A DNA stretch of 64,000 nt. Source: Datisca glomerata (Eukaryota; Streptophyta; Magnoliopsida; Cucurbitales; Datiscaceae). Shown one piece after another: positions 21,692 to 33,879 of the stretch (its first letter is position 1; the number at the start of each line of letters is the position of its first letter). The position numbers and the translations under genes are program-made. Where the stretch lies: the NCBI GenBank assembly GCA_003255025.1, contig QANY01005361.1:568715-632714 (forward strand), given 5' to 3'. Below the pieces are notes generated by a model, which had not been told where the DNA came from, ran no database searches, and saw nothing but the letters and a program-made list of their open reading frames with translations.

Positions 21692-23330
21692 TATAGTGGA
21701 AGGGTTGTGAGATAACCTGACAGGTACATGTCTTATGAAGATGCCTTAATAGTAGCCTCAGATAAGGATCACGATGAACCTTTGTCCTACTCACTTTCCA
21801 TGGTTGGTCCTGAAGCAAACCTATGGCAAGAAATCATGAACGTCCAGATACAATCGATGTACTCGAACAGAATCTGAAAACTTGTAGATCCTCCTAAAGG
21901 GTAAAAACCTGTAGGGTGTAAATAGATTTATAAGAAAAGAGAGGTCTGGATGGGAATTTGGATACATTCAAAGCTAGGAAAGTAGCTAAGGGCTCCCAAA
22001 AGGAAGGTATTGACTACGGGGATACCTTCTCGTCAGTGGCCATGCTTAATTCCATCTGAATCCTCATGTCCATTTTCCTTGCCCTCAATTATGAAATATG
22101 GCAGATGGATGTCAAGATCGCATTTCTGAATGGCAATCTTGAAGAGCTCATTTATATGGCTCAACCAAATGCTTTTTTGGAGAAAGGCCAAGAGGGCATG
22201 GTTTGTAAACTGTTGAAGTCCATTTATATGAACTTAAGCAAGTGTCCTGATCATGGAATATCATATTCGATAAAACTATCAAGAACTTTGGTTTTGAACA
22301 GTTAGTGGATGAACCCTGTATGTATAAGTTGGTACATGAAAGGAAGGAGGTTTTTTTAGTCTTATACATTGACGATATTCTACTTATTGAGAATGATGTA
22401 GGAAAATTTTTCGATGTCATGATTTGGCTTGCAAAAAAAATTGATATGAAGGATCTTGGAGAAGTTGTCTTTGTCTTGGATATTCAGATCTTTCGAGATA
22501 AGAAGAACACACAATTGATAATGTCTCAAGCATCTTGTATTGATAAGTTGATTGATCACTTGAGTATGCAAGACTCCAAGAAATGATATCTTCCCTTTAG
22601 GCATGGAGTCTGCGTCTCTAAGGAGCAGTTTTCCAAGAATCCTCAAGTAGAGGAAGACATGAGAAAGATTCCTTATACCTCAGTCGTAGGAAGTCCCATG
22701 TATGCAATGATTTACACAAGGTTAGATATTTGCTACATCCTGGGCGTGGTGAGTCATTTCCACTCTAATCCTAAACTCGAGCATTGGACTGATGTCAAAC
22801 ATATCCTCAAGTATCTTAGGAGAATGAGTAACTAAATGCTTGTGTAGATAGATACTGACCTGAATATGACGGGTTATACCGACTCTGATTTCTAAGAAGA
22901 TAAGGATTACAGGAGGTCCACATCAAGATTCGGTGTTCATCTTGAATGGTTGAGCAATGGTATAGAGAAGTATCAAGCAATCTTGTATTATTTATTTTAC
23001 TATGGAAGTTGAGTGTGTGGCAGCTTCTGAAGTTGCAAAGGAGGTTGTCTGGCTTAGAAAGTTCTTAAAAACTCTAAAAGTAGTTCCAGATGCTGACAAG
23101 CCCATGACACTTTATTACAAAGGAACCGAGGAGCCGCAAAAGATCTAAACACATAGAGGGAATGTATCATCTCATCAGAGATATTGTTCAGCGTGGAGAT
23201 GTTATAGTAACACACATATCGACAGTCAACAACTTGGCAGATCCATTCACGAAGACCTTAAGAAGTAAAATCTTTATTGGTCATTTGGAGGGCATGGGGA
23301 TACGAGATTGTACACACCAACTTTAGTACA
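21692..23330 (+). pseudogene. copia-1 reverse transcriptase and RNase H
   Basis: The coding sequence resumes right after the gypsy target duplication with SGRVVRQPDRYM-like residues, the usual copia linker. The catalytic regions are the WQMDVKIAFLNGNLEE block (first Asp, about 22100) and LYIDDILLIENDV (about 22370). DMKDLGEVVFVLDIQIFRDK and DKLIDHLSMQDSKK follow. RNase H follows in broken frames with TGYTDSDF, a Met-Glu-x-Glu block near 23005 and DPFTKTL-type residues near 23250. Frame changes at about 22300 and 22590, and several stops, make it non-functional. A purine-rich AGTGAGAGTT precedes the LTR. Confidence 0.85.
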
Positions 23331-23340
23331 AGTGAGAGTT

Positions 23341-24306
23341 TGTTAGAATTATGTCCATAAAGTAGGGTGTTATAACTATTTATGAGTATTTATTTATTTC
23401 TCTGACATTTATGCATTATTGAATTTTGTGAATAAATGAAAGTTTCCTTTTACTAAAGTGTGTTTATAATTTACACCAGTCTTGAAACTACTATCAACAT
23501 AAGAAGAGTAAAGACAGAGGGGTCTTCTAGACAAACTCTTTTGAAATACTTCAATCGAGGCTGATTATGACTATTTAGGTTGAACTAAAGGATGCCGGTC
23601 TTAGGGAATGGGAGTGGAGACTATAACGGTTGAGCTAGACATCTTATGGAGCATGTTGAATAGACCGGTAATAAATTAGTTTAGAGCAAAGTCGTATATC
23701 TAGCTCTAAATCTAATTGTTATACCTTAAGGATATTTTCATGATTGTCTTAGTCCTGAAGTGAATACGAAACTTGACGTAGTGACTTGCGATATTTGATA
23801 TGTCAAATGAGTGAGTTCGAATAGCTAGACAATTATTCGGCTGTTGAGATCGTGATTCAACTAATTTGGAGTTACATGATTCACAGATATAGGATTCGTG
23901 GTAAGATTGCAATAGCAACAATATCACATTATACTTTATTGATGGGTGTGGGAGTAAATAAACTAGGCCTGGTACTCGATGACATGAGTCATTAAATAAG
24001 ACATTGTGAATTGTACGAGACACTTCACTAATATGTCTTTCTTATTCACGATCAATAAAGGAGTTAAAGAAATAATAATTATAGGGGTAAAACGATAATT
24101 TTATATTTAACTCTTGTTACTGATATTCACGAATGATAACATCATAAAATATTATATGGACCATGAAATAAATATATTTATTTGCAGCAACAGAAAACGT
24201 AGCACGCATTAATCGATTGTTGATTCGACATCAGATCTATGTGGAGTCGTACAATGTCAAAATTAAATAGGTCAAGAATTTATGGAGATCAATTAGCTGG
24301 GTATTT
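23341..24306 (+). repeat. copia-1 3' LTR, truncated (first 966 bp)
   Basis: It starts TGTTAGAATTATGTCC after a polypurine tract and follows the 3264 LTR as far as GAGTATTT/GGGTATTT. There the two sequences part company (about 24306 here, 4226 there). The last 860 or so bases of the LTR are not found downstream in this window. Confidence 0.85.
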
Positions 24307-24890
24307 TATTATGCCTCATTCAATACTCAAAATGTTTCTTCAAATTCTTTCGTGTGTCTTTCTTAACATTGGAGAGGAATACCTGGAACAAATAGAACTT
24401 CATTTGGTGTCCCCTTGTCGACTCATGTTCTTTCAACAAGGCAAGTTGTCCCCCAACTATTCTTTTAACGTTTGGCTTACGCTTCCATTTTCAATGCTTC
24501 ATCTTCGACCGCCAATAGCTTTGCATTCCCCTTCCCCTGAGAGGAACAAGAAAAGTCAGATAGGAAAATGGTCTCAATTAACCATGAAGTAGACTGCAAC
24601 ATCTTGTCCTTTTATACCCTCCGCACATATTAATGAAAAGTGATTTGAAGCAACAAAATGCTTCTAATTAAAATGCTTCGGTTCATTAATAGCTTCTCCT
24701 TCCCCTTTCCTCGAGAGGCTGAAGAAAAGACATATAGGAAATGAGCATTGAGATGAAACATTTTGTTTGTTCAGCCTCTCCGCTCTGACCAATTAGCACT
24801 GAGCTGAAGCAACAAAAGGTAAAATCTTGCTCCAAATTGAATAACTCTCTACTGGCTCCAAATTCGTCACTAGTCAAAATTTGGCAAAAT
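24307..24890 (+). repeat. Unknown repeat A, copy 1, left half
   Basis: About 24480-24820 matches 28330-28625 (TCTTCGA, GACTGCAACATCTTGTCC, GCTTCTAATTAAAATG, TTTTGTTTGTTCAGCCT). The matching sequence resumes at 27206, so copy 1 is split by the foldback insertion. 24307-24480 is not matched elsewhere in the window. There is no coding evidence, and the family is not recognised. Confidence 0.7.
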
Positions 24891-24894
24891 TATT

Positions 24895-27199
24895 TGACAC
24901 CCAGCTTCAAATGCATGCATCACCTACACCAAATTGGAGAAGCACATCAAACTCACGTAGTCATTTTCTAATTATTGCTCTGCCCATAAATATAATATTT
25001 TGTCCATCTAAAAGAAAACCGAACTATTTCATGTTCATTTGTTTTTGCATGATTATTCAATGGAATCATTAGTAGATTTGGTTTTACATTAAGTGTGTTG
25101 GGATGACGAATTAGACTTAAAATTGAGCACATTTCCTCATGCTTATCATGCTTTAAGTGTGGTGGCATAAATTATGTTTATCATCACCTAATATAAATAT
25201 TTCTATAGCTCAACTATATTAACAATAAGATACTTTATCATTGATGATGTAAATCATAGTCAAACATAGTTGATTTCATGTTAATTAACTTGATATGCCG
25301 TGCATCTTCTAATTTGGTTTTACTATCAATTCTCTATGATAAAACTCATTTCAAAATGAATATTAAAATCTGATTGAGTTCTTATATGGAATTAATGCTT
25401 TATTACGCACTATCATGCTTTATTAACATCTGAGTACATTGTAATATTATGATCAATAGTATATTATCAATATGAAATATTGTTTATATTGAGATCATGT
25501 GTCTAAAATGAGACATTAAAAATCATGTATATGACTTGGCCATCTTATTAGGATGCCCTCTGCTGTGAAGTCATATAACGTAAATTGTGTATATCAGTCA
25601 ACTTCAGATATTAAACTGTACAAACTAGATACAAATTACATGAAGAACAATTTGTTGTTAGAAAGATACAGAAACAGCTTCTTGAAAAATTTTGTGGAAC
25701 TCAATTTGTAACTCCGAAGCAAAAGTTTTGGCGATTTTCATGCAAGTTGTTTGGGAAAAGAAGGATGTGCAATTATTCAACTTAAATTATTAAGTTGTAC
25801 CAATGCAGGAAAAGTTACATGATAAATCATATGTTGTTAGAAAGCTGGGGAAGTCAGCTTCTTGAAGAAGTTTACGAAGCATGATTCTGAACTCACTATA
25901 GAAAGTTATGGCTAGTTACGTGCAAAATGTTTAAAATGGTGCCAACATAAGAATAAACTGAGACATGCACTCAAAAATTAATTCAGACAAAAACAAAATC
26001 TATTCTGAAGAAGATAGACACGGGGCATTAAATCTAAATCCCTACGGCGATAATGGGAGATGGTATACTCGTTCCCTCTACGCTTAAAATTCTTTATTAT
26101 TATATCTAGTGTTCTTGTACAACTTTTTTGTCGTAGATCTTAACGTACGAGAATGAGGAAAAGAAAATGGAAGAAACCAGATAAATGATACCAATAAGCC
26201 AGTAATGAAGGATGCAGGGTCACAGTTCTACAATGAGCCTTTGAGAACGGGCTTTACTTCAATGAGTAGACCTTCTCTAAACGAAACTAGGGCCATAGTT
26301 CTATAATGAGCATAAATCCTTAAGAATCCACAGCATTATAATGAGTAACCATTTTTTAAAGGAAAATAGAGTCATGGTCCTACAATCAGCCTAAGTCCTT
26401 GAAAATAGACTTCACTACAATAGACAGTCATTCTCTAAAGGAACTCGAGCCTCTTAGTTATACAATGAACTTAAGTCACGCATAAGTACTAACAAGTCTA
26501 TTTATACCCGAAATAAAATGCATGTATATCATAATCACTACAAGAAAAGTTGGCCAAGTCATATACATGATTTTTAGTGTCTCATTTTAGACACATGATC
26601 TCAATATAAACAATATTTCATATTGATAATATACTCTTGGTCATAATATTACAATGTACTCAGATGTCAATAAATCATGATAGTGCGTTAATAAAGCATT
26701 AATTCCATATAAGAACTCAATCAGATTTTAATATTCATTTTGAGAAGAGTTTTATCATAGAGAATTGATAGTAAAACCAAATTAGAAGATGCACGACATA
26801 TCAAGTTAATTAACATGAAATCAATTATGTTTGACTATGATTTACATCATCAATGATAAAGTATCTTATTGTTAATATAGTTGAGCTATAGAAATATTTA
26901 TATTAGGTGATGATAAAAATAATTTATGCTACCACACTTGAAGCATGATAAGCATGAGGAAATGTGCTCAATTTTAAGTCTAATTCGTCATCCCAACACA
27001 CTTAATGTAAAACCAATTCTACTAATGATTCCATTGAATAATCATGTAAAAACAAATGAACATGAATTAGTTCGGTTTTCTTTTAGATGGACAAAATATT
27101 ATATTTATGGGCAGGGCAATAATTAGAAAATGACTACGTGAGTTTGATGTGCTTCTCCAATTTGGTGTAGGTGATGCATGCATTTGAAGCTGGGTGTCA
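24895..27199. mobile_element. Foldback element with about 650-bp inverted arms
   Basis: 24895-25545 and 26560-27199 are reverse complements. In a 201-bp stretch I compared, they differ at 6 positions, about 97% identity. The outer ends are TGACACCCAGCTTC and GAAGCTGGGTGTCA. The element interrupts repeat A, whose uninterrupted copy at 28330-28890 serves as the empty site. The flanks ACAAAAGGT and ATAAAATGC could be a poor 9-bp target duplication, which would suggest a Mutator-like element, but this is weak. No transposase is visible, so it would be non-autonomous. A CACTACAAGAAAA at 26547 lies just inside the right arm. Confidence 0.75.
25546..26559. repeat. Foldback loop with internal direct repeats
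   Basis: The loop is non-coding. Two copies of an approximately 190-bp unit start near 25660 and 25850, sharing AGAAAG, CAGCTTCTTGAA and GTTATGGC/GTTTTGGC. From 26200 to 26470 an approximately 80-bp unit with ACAGTTCTACAATGAGC and CCTTCTCTAAA recurs about three to four times with much divergence. Confidence 0.55.
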
Positions 27200-27205
27200 T
27201 AAAAT

Positions 27206-27470
27206 GCATCCATTTCTAGTAAAAGCGTGAAGCCATCAGAAAGTAATCAACCTTCTGAGAATTACTAGTTTGAAAACTAAATATTTGCACATTTAATGGC
27301 CTCATTAAGTAATGAGATTTGATCAATTTATAAAATCTTGGAATACTTTCTAGTGAGATTTTGGCGTAGTTGGTAATGACATTTGATAAAATATAAGCTG
27401 GAATGCTTTTGTTGTGACCTATAATTTATGAAATGTGAAACTAACAAGTTTTTTAGTTATCAAAAAATAA
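27206..27470 (+). repeat. Unknown repeat A, copy 1, right half
   Basis: It matches 28625-28880 almost throughout: GAATTACTAGTTTGAAAA, TATTTGCACATTTAATGGCC, ATAAAATCTTGGAATACTTT and AACTAACAAGTTTTTTA. It continues copy 1 beyond the foldback element and is ended by the Helitron-like sequence. Confidence 0.75.
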
Positions 27471-28084
27471 TCTATACTATATTAAAATGGGCTGGGAGAA
27501 ATTTTTTATTTTCATTTTTACCCTTGAAACCCCTTGAAATTCTCATATAAATTAGGTATTTCGTCTATTTTTTCATATACTTCAATTTATGTAATAAATT
27601 TTACAAATAGTTTGAAAATTAAATATGTTTACGATATTGTGTTACTAATGTCCGTAAAGATTGATTTCAAGATTTGTGTATAAATAAGGAATAATTATTT
27701 TTTAGCTGTTAAGAATTCGTTTGTTAATAATTTGTAAAATTTATATTATATAATTATGTTACTAGCAACATGAAAATTTATATAAGTGAATTTAGAGAAG
27801 GCATTAATAGATTTTGTAGCAATTTATAATGATATAATCATTTATTAAGAATATGACCAATTGATAAAATAAAGTCATTTTTCATAACTTTAAAAAAGTA
27901 ATGCTATATAGAATAATTTCAAACATCTAATTTTTAAATTAACACATATTCTTCTATATATACTATGTCGAGCATAAGACTTTAAATATATATATATATA
28001 TAATATCTAAAATTTATATTATTACATTCCTAATGAGTTCCCACACAATAATTTTATATATAACGTGCAAGGCATGTTGATTGG
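27471..28084 (+). mobile_element. Helitron-like non-autonomous element
   Basis: The left end TCTATACTATATTAAAATGG after AA matches the TC-start typical of plant Helitrons, which insert between A and T. Near the right end AACGTGC-AAG-GCATGTT (28062-28078) forms a short hairpin, as expected just before a Helitron 3' end, but the terminal CTRR reads GATTGG here. The 614-bp interior is AT-rich and non-coding. It has no target duplication, in keeping with the class. An ended repeat A on the left supports the left edge. Confidence 0.5.
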
Positions 28085-28324
28085 CGAGAAATTGTTTAAC
28101 CAAAGAATATGATTAGTACACCAAGTCCACTTATACGGTAGTGAGGAATAAAAACCAAGAAGAACATTCGATGTGAATTAAACATTAGTATATTATCTCT
28201 TTTTTATAGTAAAAATATGTATATGCTTAAGTTTTTTTCTATGTAGTGAATGAATAAAAAATTAGACTCATCACGTGTAATGTACATACATTTCTATTAG
28301 TCTAAATAAAAAACTAAATCAACA

Positions 28325-28900
28325 TGTGGCTTTCTATTTTCAATAATTCATCTTCGATAGTCAATAGCTTCGCATTCTCATTTCCCGAAGTAAACTGCAA
28401 CATCTTGTCCTTTCATCCTCTACGCACATATTAATTAATAATGAGTTGAAGCAACAAAATGCTTCTAATTAAAATGTTTCGCCTTTGGTCATCAATTGCT
28501 TCGCTTCCCTTTCGCTCGAGAGGCTGAAGAAAAGATTGATAGGAAATTAGCATTGAGATAAAATATTTTGTTTGTTCAGCCTTTCTGCTCGGACCAATTA
28601 GCATTGAGCTGAAGCCACAAAAGGCTTCCATTTGTAGTAAATGGGTGAAACCATCAGAAAGTGGTCAACCTCATGAGAATTACTAGTTTGAAAATGAAAT
28701 ATTTGCACATTTAATGGCCTTATTAAGTAATGATATTTGATCAATTTATAAAATCTTGGAATACTTTATAACGGAATTTTGGCATGCTTTGTAATGATAT
28801 TTGACCATTTGATAAAATCTAAGCTTTAATGCTTGTTGTAACCTATGATTCATGAAATATGAAACTAACAAGTTTTTTAATAGTTAAAATATAACCTAGA
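28325..28900 (+). repeat. Unknown repeat A, copy 2 (uninterrupted)
   Basis: A continuous copy of the sequence split at 24480-24820 and 27206-27470. It lacks the foldback element and therefore dates that insertion after the duplication. It holds no coding evidence. 28085-28324, before it, is AT-rich and unrecognised. Confidence 0.7.
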
Positions 28901-28959
28901 AAAATCTAAATAAACTAAATTAACTATATAATAATTTGATTTTAATATTTCTCGAACTC

Positions 28960-29480
28960 ACTTAAACCCAGAAACTTTTGGTGACCTCAAAGGTCAACGA
29001 TGAAACTTGAAGTCCTTATGAGGAGGATTCAAGTGACACCTTGGAGTGAGATTAGGTATATAGATCGTGAGGTCTTTTAGTGTGGAACTTGAGGTCATCG
29101 TGTAATGAGAAACTTGAGTATTCAAATAAGAAACTTGAGGTTTTCAAGTGATAAACTTGAGATTCTCAAAGAGAAACTTGATGTCTCTAGTGATAAACTT
29201 GAGATCTTCAAAATGAAAAATAATGACTTCATATAAGAAACTTGAATTCTCAATGGGGTCTGCAAGAAGCTTTAATACGATGTCAGGAAAAATTGATACC
29301 GAGAATGAGGTCTTCATGTGAGTAACTTAAGTATTCAAATAAGATGAGTCATTCAAGCATGAAGTCTTCAAGAGTCGTCTTGAAGACTAAAAGATAAATT
29401 TTGAAATTCAGTCAAAATTTCTCTAGCATAGAGAACTACCAAACCTTGAAGTCTTCAAGATGGTTCTTGAAGATTTAAAG
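28960..29480 (+). repeat. Degenerate AACTTGAG/TTCAA minisatellite
   Basis: The words AAACTTGAGGT, AAACTTGAGAT and TCTTCAAG recur every 20-30 bases with insertions of variable sequence (for example near 29083, 29110, 29130, 29153, 29180, 29205). It ends just before the copia-2 LTR. Function unknown. Confidence 0.6.
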
Positions 29481-29524
29481 TGGGGGTGACTCTATGTACT
29501 CAGTGAAAACTTAGGATGAGTTTG

Positions 29525-31944
29525 TGTTGGGGTTATGCCATCAAAGTATGTGTATTGAAATTTTGATATGAAATTTAATGTTGATTACAATTTTCTTATA
29601 ATCGTTCGTTTAAATTATTGTTGAAAATTTTATATAAATATATGTAAAACCCATATTCATTAATGAGACTATAATCTTGTATTAGTATAAGAGGATTAAG
29701 ATCATAGATAATGAATAAAATAATCAGCAACATATTAAAGTATGGAATCTTTAATGAATGGTTGCTTGTACGGTTCACTAATCACTATGAATCCATGTGA
29801 TCTAGATCCCGATCATTGATGTAGATAGACATCTTAGTGAAAGACTTTATATAATGAGATTATATATGACTGGACCGATGTGAATTAATATATTTATCAA
29901 CGTGTCGTTTATCGTAAAGATTAAATACACATTAATTCGATTATCATATTTAGATCAGTCTGAATCCTGAGTAGTCATGAACTCTTATACATGTCTACTG
30001 GATCTTTTGATTCACTCGTTAAGATTTATTTGTAAAATAGGCTAGTGACTTTTGTTTTGAAGACTCAGTGGTATGGATGGCTGGGAACATGATCTTACAA
30101 GATTTGGAACCAAGCTTTCCTAATGGATCGTATATTGAGTTTCTTAAATGTTAATTCTAAAACTCAATGGTTATTGAGCTCAAATTTATAATAAGATTAT
30201 AAATTAGTCATTCACGAGTGGATTAATGATACTTAAGGATCAAGAGGTCATTAGAAAGATAATTGGAGGATAAAAGTACGTGAAATGATTATATCAGTGG
30301 ACTACATAAAAATAATCTGTAAATACAATCTATAATTTTTAAGAATGTAATTCCATATTTATAGTGGAGTAATAATGGAATTAATAAATAAGATTATTTA
30401 ACTAAAAAAGTTTAATTAATATTCTGATTTATTGGAGCTTAGAATTATAGTTCCATGATCCCGAAGTCACATCTGTACTACGCAGTCTAGGGTGTGAATA
30501 TTTCTGTACTTGCAAAAGAATTTTTATTCTGGGGCAAGTGCATATTTATGAGATAATTATGTGTGATTAATTAATTTAAAATTAATTAATTAAATTATTT
30601 ATCTATATTAATATAATTTTCAGAAATTATATATATAATTATAAATTATTTTTTAATTAATAAGTGAGACAAAATATCGAATTTATGAAATTAGATAATA
30701 ATTTAGATAATTAAATCTGTTAATTATGAAATAACACATAATTTAGTTGATATGGATAATCAGATAATTTGAATTAACTAATATCTAGATATTTTTTGTA
30801 TTAAAATAAATATTTAATCTTAAGTAATTGACATGTATCGATTAATGATTAAGAATCATAGATCACAATGGACTACTGTAGTGCCGCGTGGCACTACAGC
30901 GGTAGGCGTGTAATACTGCAGTGTCACACGGAACTGTAGTGTGGCGTGACACACTGCCGCGGGGCACTGTGTTGATTCACGCCAACTGCACTGCGGTGTG
31001 ACACTACAGTTGTGCACCATTATATAGTGGGTCCCACTGTATTGAATAATTTGAAATTAAATTTTAATTTTTTAAAACTTTAATTATCTCTAAATATCTT
31101 GTACGCCATTATCTAGAAAATATATAAATATTATTCGAATGGCCTCAGTTGATCAATTAGTTAATCATCAATCAGTTCATCAGTTGATCTGTCAAGAATT
31201 GAGTTGTGAACACAACTGCTCAGAGTAATTTTTCTCTAAGATTAATATTTAATCAAATCTCTAAAGGGTCATCATCACGTTTTTTAAGAATTGTCTCACA
31301 AAAGTCATTCTCAGTAAAATATTTAAATCTCATATGTTGAGTACATCTAGAGACAGAAAAAAGTGTCTTGTAATATTCTACATTCTCACACATGTCCTAG
31401 TGCGTTGAGCAATGACTTGGAAGATCATGGTGTAGATATCGGAGTCTATTAACCGTTGAAAGGTTTCGTGGGATGAAGAATCTATCAGTTTTTCAAGAAC
31501 GCTTCATTAAGACTACAAGAGGTATATAATTCTTATGGTAGGCTTCATGCTATGCTGGTATGCTTGATGATAGTCAACATGCTTAATCGGTATCGATCTT
31601 GTTCAATTTATGTAGTAGATCCCTTAAAGGAATTGATCAACTAAAGGAAGAATTTGTGCTTGACAAAGAATTAGCCCGGACCCGAGAAAGCCAAAAGGCT
31701 ATCTTTCTCTTAGGAGTTGATTTAGTAGTTCACGATGAAAGGCTACCTTGTATGTTATAGATTTAATATATAAATATATAATGGATCATGACCGATTGAA
31801 AAAGAGTTTTCAATAAAAATAAATTTGTTATCGTGGCGTTGTGCAATTTTTGTTTCATTAAAAGATTCATTTTTTATTAAAATTTTAATTTTAAATGGCC
31901 ACGCGTCATAGGCTTCCGTCGCGCACGCGCCGCTACGACTAACA
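29525..31944 (+). repeat. copia-2 5' LTR (2,420 bp)
   Basis: It starts TGTTGGGGTTATGCC and ends CGACTAACA before the primer site. It matches 37760-39752 as far as about 31507. At 30876-31020 a GC-rich segment in otherwise AT-rich DNA repeats CTGTAGTG/GGCACTACAG words. 30876-30899 is a 10-bp stem with a GCGT loop. The 3' LTR carries a shorter version of this segment. Confidence 0.85.
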
Positions 31945-31946
31945 AG

Positions 31947-31958
31947 TGGTTTCAGAGC
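31947..31958 (+). other. copia-2 primer-binding site
   Basis: TGGTTTCAGAGC follows the LTR end after a 2-nt spacer. It differs by one base (A to T) from the initiator Met tRNA site of copia-1. Confidence 0.8.
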
Positions 31959-33879
31959 GGTCTTTATATATTTATATGTTAAATGTTTTGTGGGTTTTCT
32001 TGTATTATTCATATAATAAAATATATGTATGAATGAATGGATGGCTATATTTTTTCTGAATCTGTGAAAAATAATGGATCGTTAATTGTATGGTGATTAT
32101 TAGGTTAGACTTTGTTCTTGTAATTTTTTTCTTAAATCTTGTGTGAGCCGTTTTAGGGAATAGGAATTTTTGTAATTTTATTTTGAATATTTATTGTAAT
32201 TATTCCAATCGAGAGAAGATGAAGAAAGTACGAGGTGAACGACAGAGGGAAAAAATAGGAATTCCTAGGGAATTTTGGGGCCGGCACCGGAAATAGGATT
32301 TCTGGCGCAGGTGCCGCCAGTATTTCAGTGGCGGCCAAGCCGCCGGAAAAATCAATTCTTGCGACGTCGCCATAAAATCAATGCTGGTGACGACAACCAA
32401 TAGAGATCGCGGTCGGCAGCAATGATAGTGGTCGGTTGCAACTGTTGTCACATTTGGGGAAGTTTCGCACAAACCATAATATCAACCAACGCTATCACTG
32501 TAGGGTTTTATGATAACCCTAATATTATCAATTATCCTTTTAAATTTTGAAATTAATGTAATTTTAAAATTAATTATTGATTTTTAATTTTATGAAATTT
32601 ATAAATTAATAGGTTGATTGGGTTTGACCCAAGTTGACCAAATCAAATAAAGTATTTATTTGACTACGTCAAAGTCAACTATTTTAAAAAAATAATTATG
32701 GAAATTAATTTTAATTAAGAAAATTAGTTTTTTTAATTAAATAGAATTTTGTTCAAAACTTGAAGATTATGGAGATAGACATCAGGAGGAGAAGGTAATA
32801 TTTGAGAAATATGTATTCTTGAAGTTCGCTTTGTAATTTTATTTCTTTATTTCATGGGTTGTAATTTATAGATAACCAATAGTCACTCGGTCTATTATTA
32901 TTTTATTTAATTGTTAAATAATTATTTTAATTGTTATGTTTGATAACATGCCCATGCATTAGTCGAAATATTATTTATTAGGATTGTCCTAATATGTTTA
33001 CATGTATTGTTTTTTTGAAATTAATTGTATGTAAACTGCTATGATTTAATTACTTAAAACTTAGTAATCACACCACACTAAAGGCTATAGAAACCATTTG
33101 GATAACCGACTTTAGTAAAAGAGTTTTATTAAAGTTTGATGAATATAAAATTAATTAGTTAATCCAAGTTCACATAATTATGACTTAGGCACTTTTAGAA
33201 TGTTAGATGAACTTAGACCAATAAGATTAGCATAACTGATTTTTAAATATTCATAAGGTTATTGTTTTAACCAGTAATTAATTTGAAATTAATTAATTAG
33301 TTAAAATGTAAACACATAATCCTAAAATAGTGAGTGGGAGAAGGTTGATATGTCAATGTAAACTACGGTCTCCATTATTAGTACAATACTGTGAGATACA
33401 GTGAGGGTCTTGAGATGGCTTTGTTTTCATCCTCCTAAGGAAGGTTTAGAACTATACCAATACCAAGGTTGAACTTCTTAAAAAGATAGGATAAAGTGAC
33501 CGACCCTAAGACGGTATATTCTAAATCAAGTCATGGAATCTGAAATAATGGGTAACACTCACAAAATCACAATTAAACTTTCATGTGAATAGTTGTGACT
33601 TGACCAAACAAGCGATACCTTATCGTTAAAAGATAAAATATGAGATAATTTAAGTTTGAATTAATAAGGATGAGAATGTCTCATAGACAGTTTAAGGTTA
33701 ATCTGACTACCCTAAGGCAGCACATTAATCATTGGGTTATTTTATCGTGATTAGTAAATATATTTGTATATTTATTATGTTGCATTCATGCAACACGTTT
33801 TCTTTTTGAATTCTAAATATTTATCAATCACATTGAATCTTGTATTTTTTAAAATTCAGTTATAATTATTATATCTACT
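31959..33879 (+). other. copia-2 leader, untranslated
   Basis: AT-rich leader with one GC-rich segment at 32275-32410 (GCCGCC/GGCGGC words). Short open frames on the minus strand there reflect GC content. No gene seen. Confidence 0.6.

Larger units (their letters stand above)
3264..24306 (+). mobile_element. copia-1: Ty1/copia retrotransposon, nested and decayed
   Basis: The element runs: LTR (3264-5091), tRNA-iMet primer site (5094), leader, gag, protease, integrase, a gypsy insertion (12378-21691 including one target-site copy), reverse transcriptase and RNase H (21692-23330), and the start of the 3' LTR (23341-24306). The order protease, integrase, reverse transcriptase, RNase H defines Ty1/copia. 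It shares its 5' LTR with the deleted fragment at 2387-3263, so the arrangement is LTR, internal, LTR, internal, LTR. Frames are broken throughout. It also carries a CACTA-like insertion, two tandem duplications and a palindrome. I cannot assign a named lineage. Confidence 0.85.

Noticed and set aside
24968..25168. A 66-codon frame mirrored in the other foldback arm (26926-27126)
   Set aside because: The two copies differ at six bases in 201, and five of them change the amino acid. This is the reverse of what selection on a protein would give, so it is simply part of the inverted arm.
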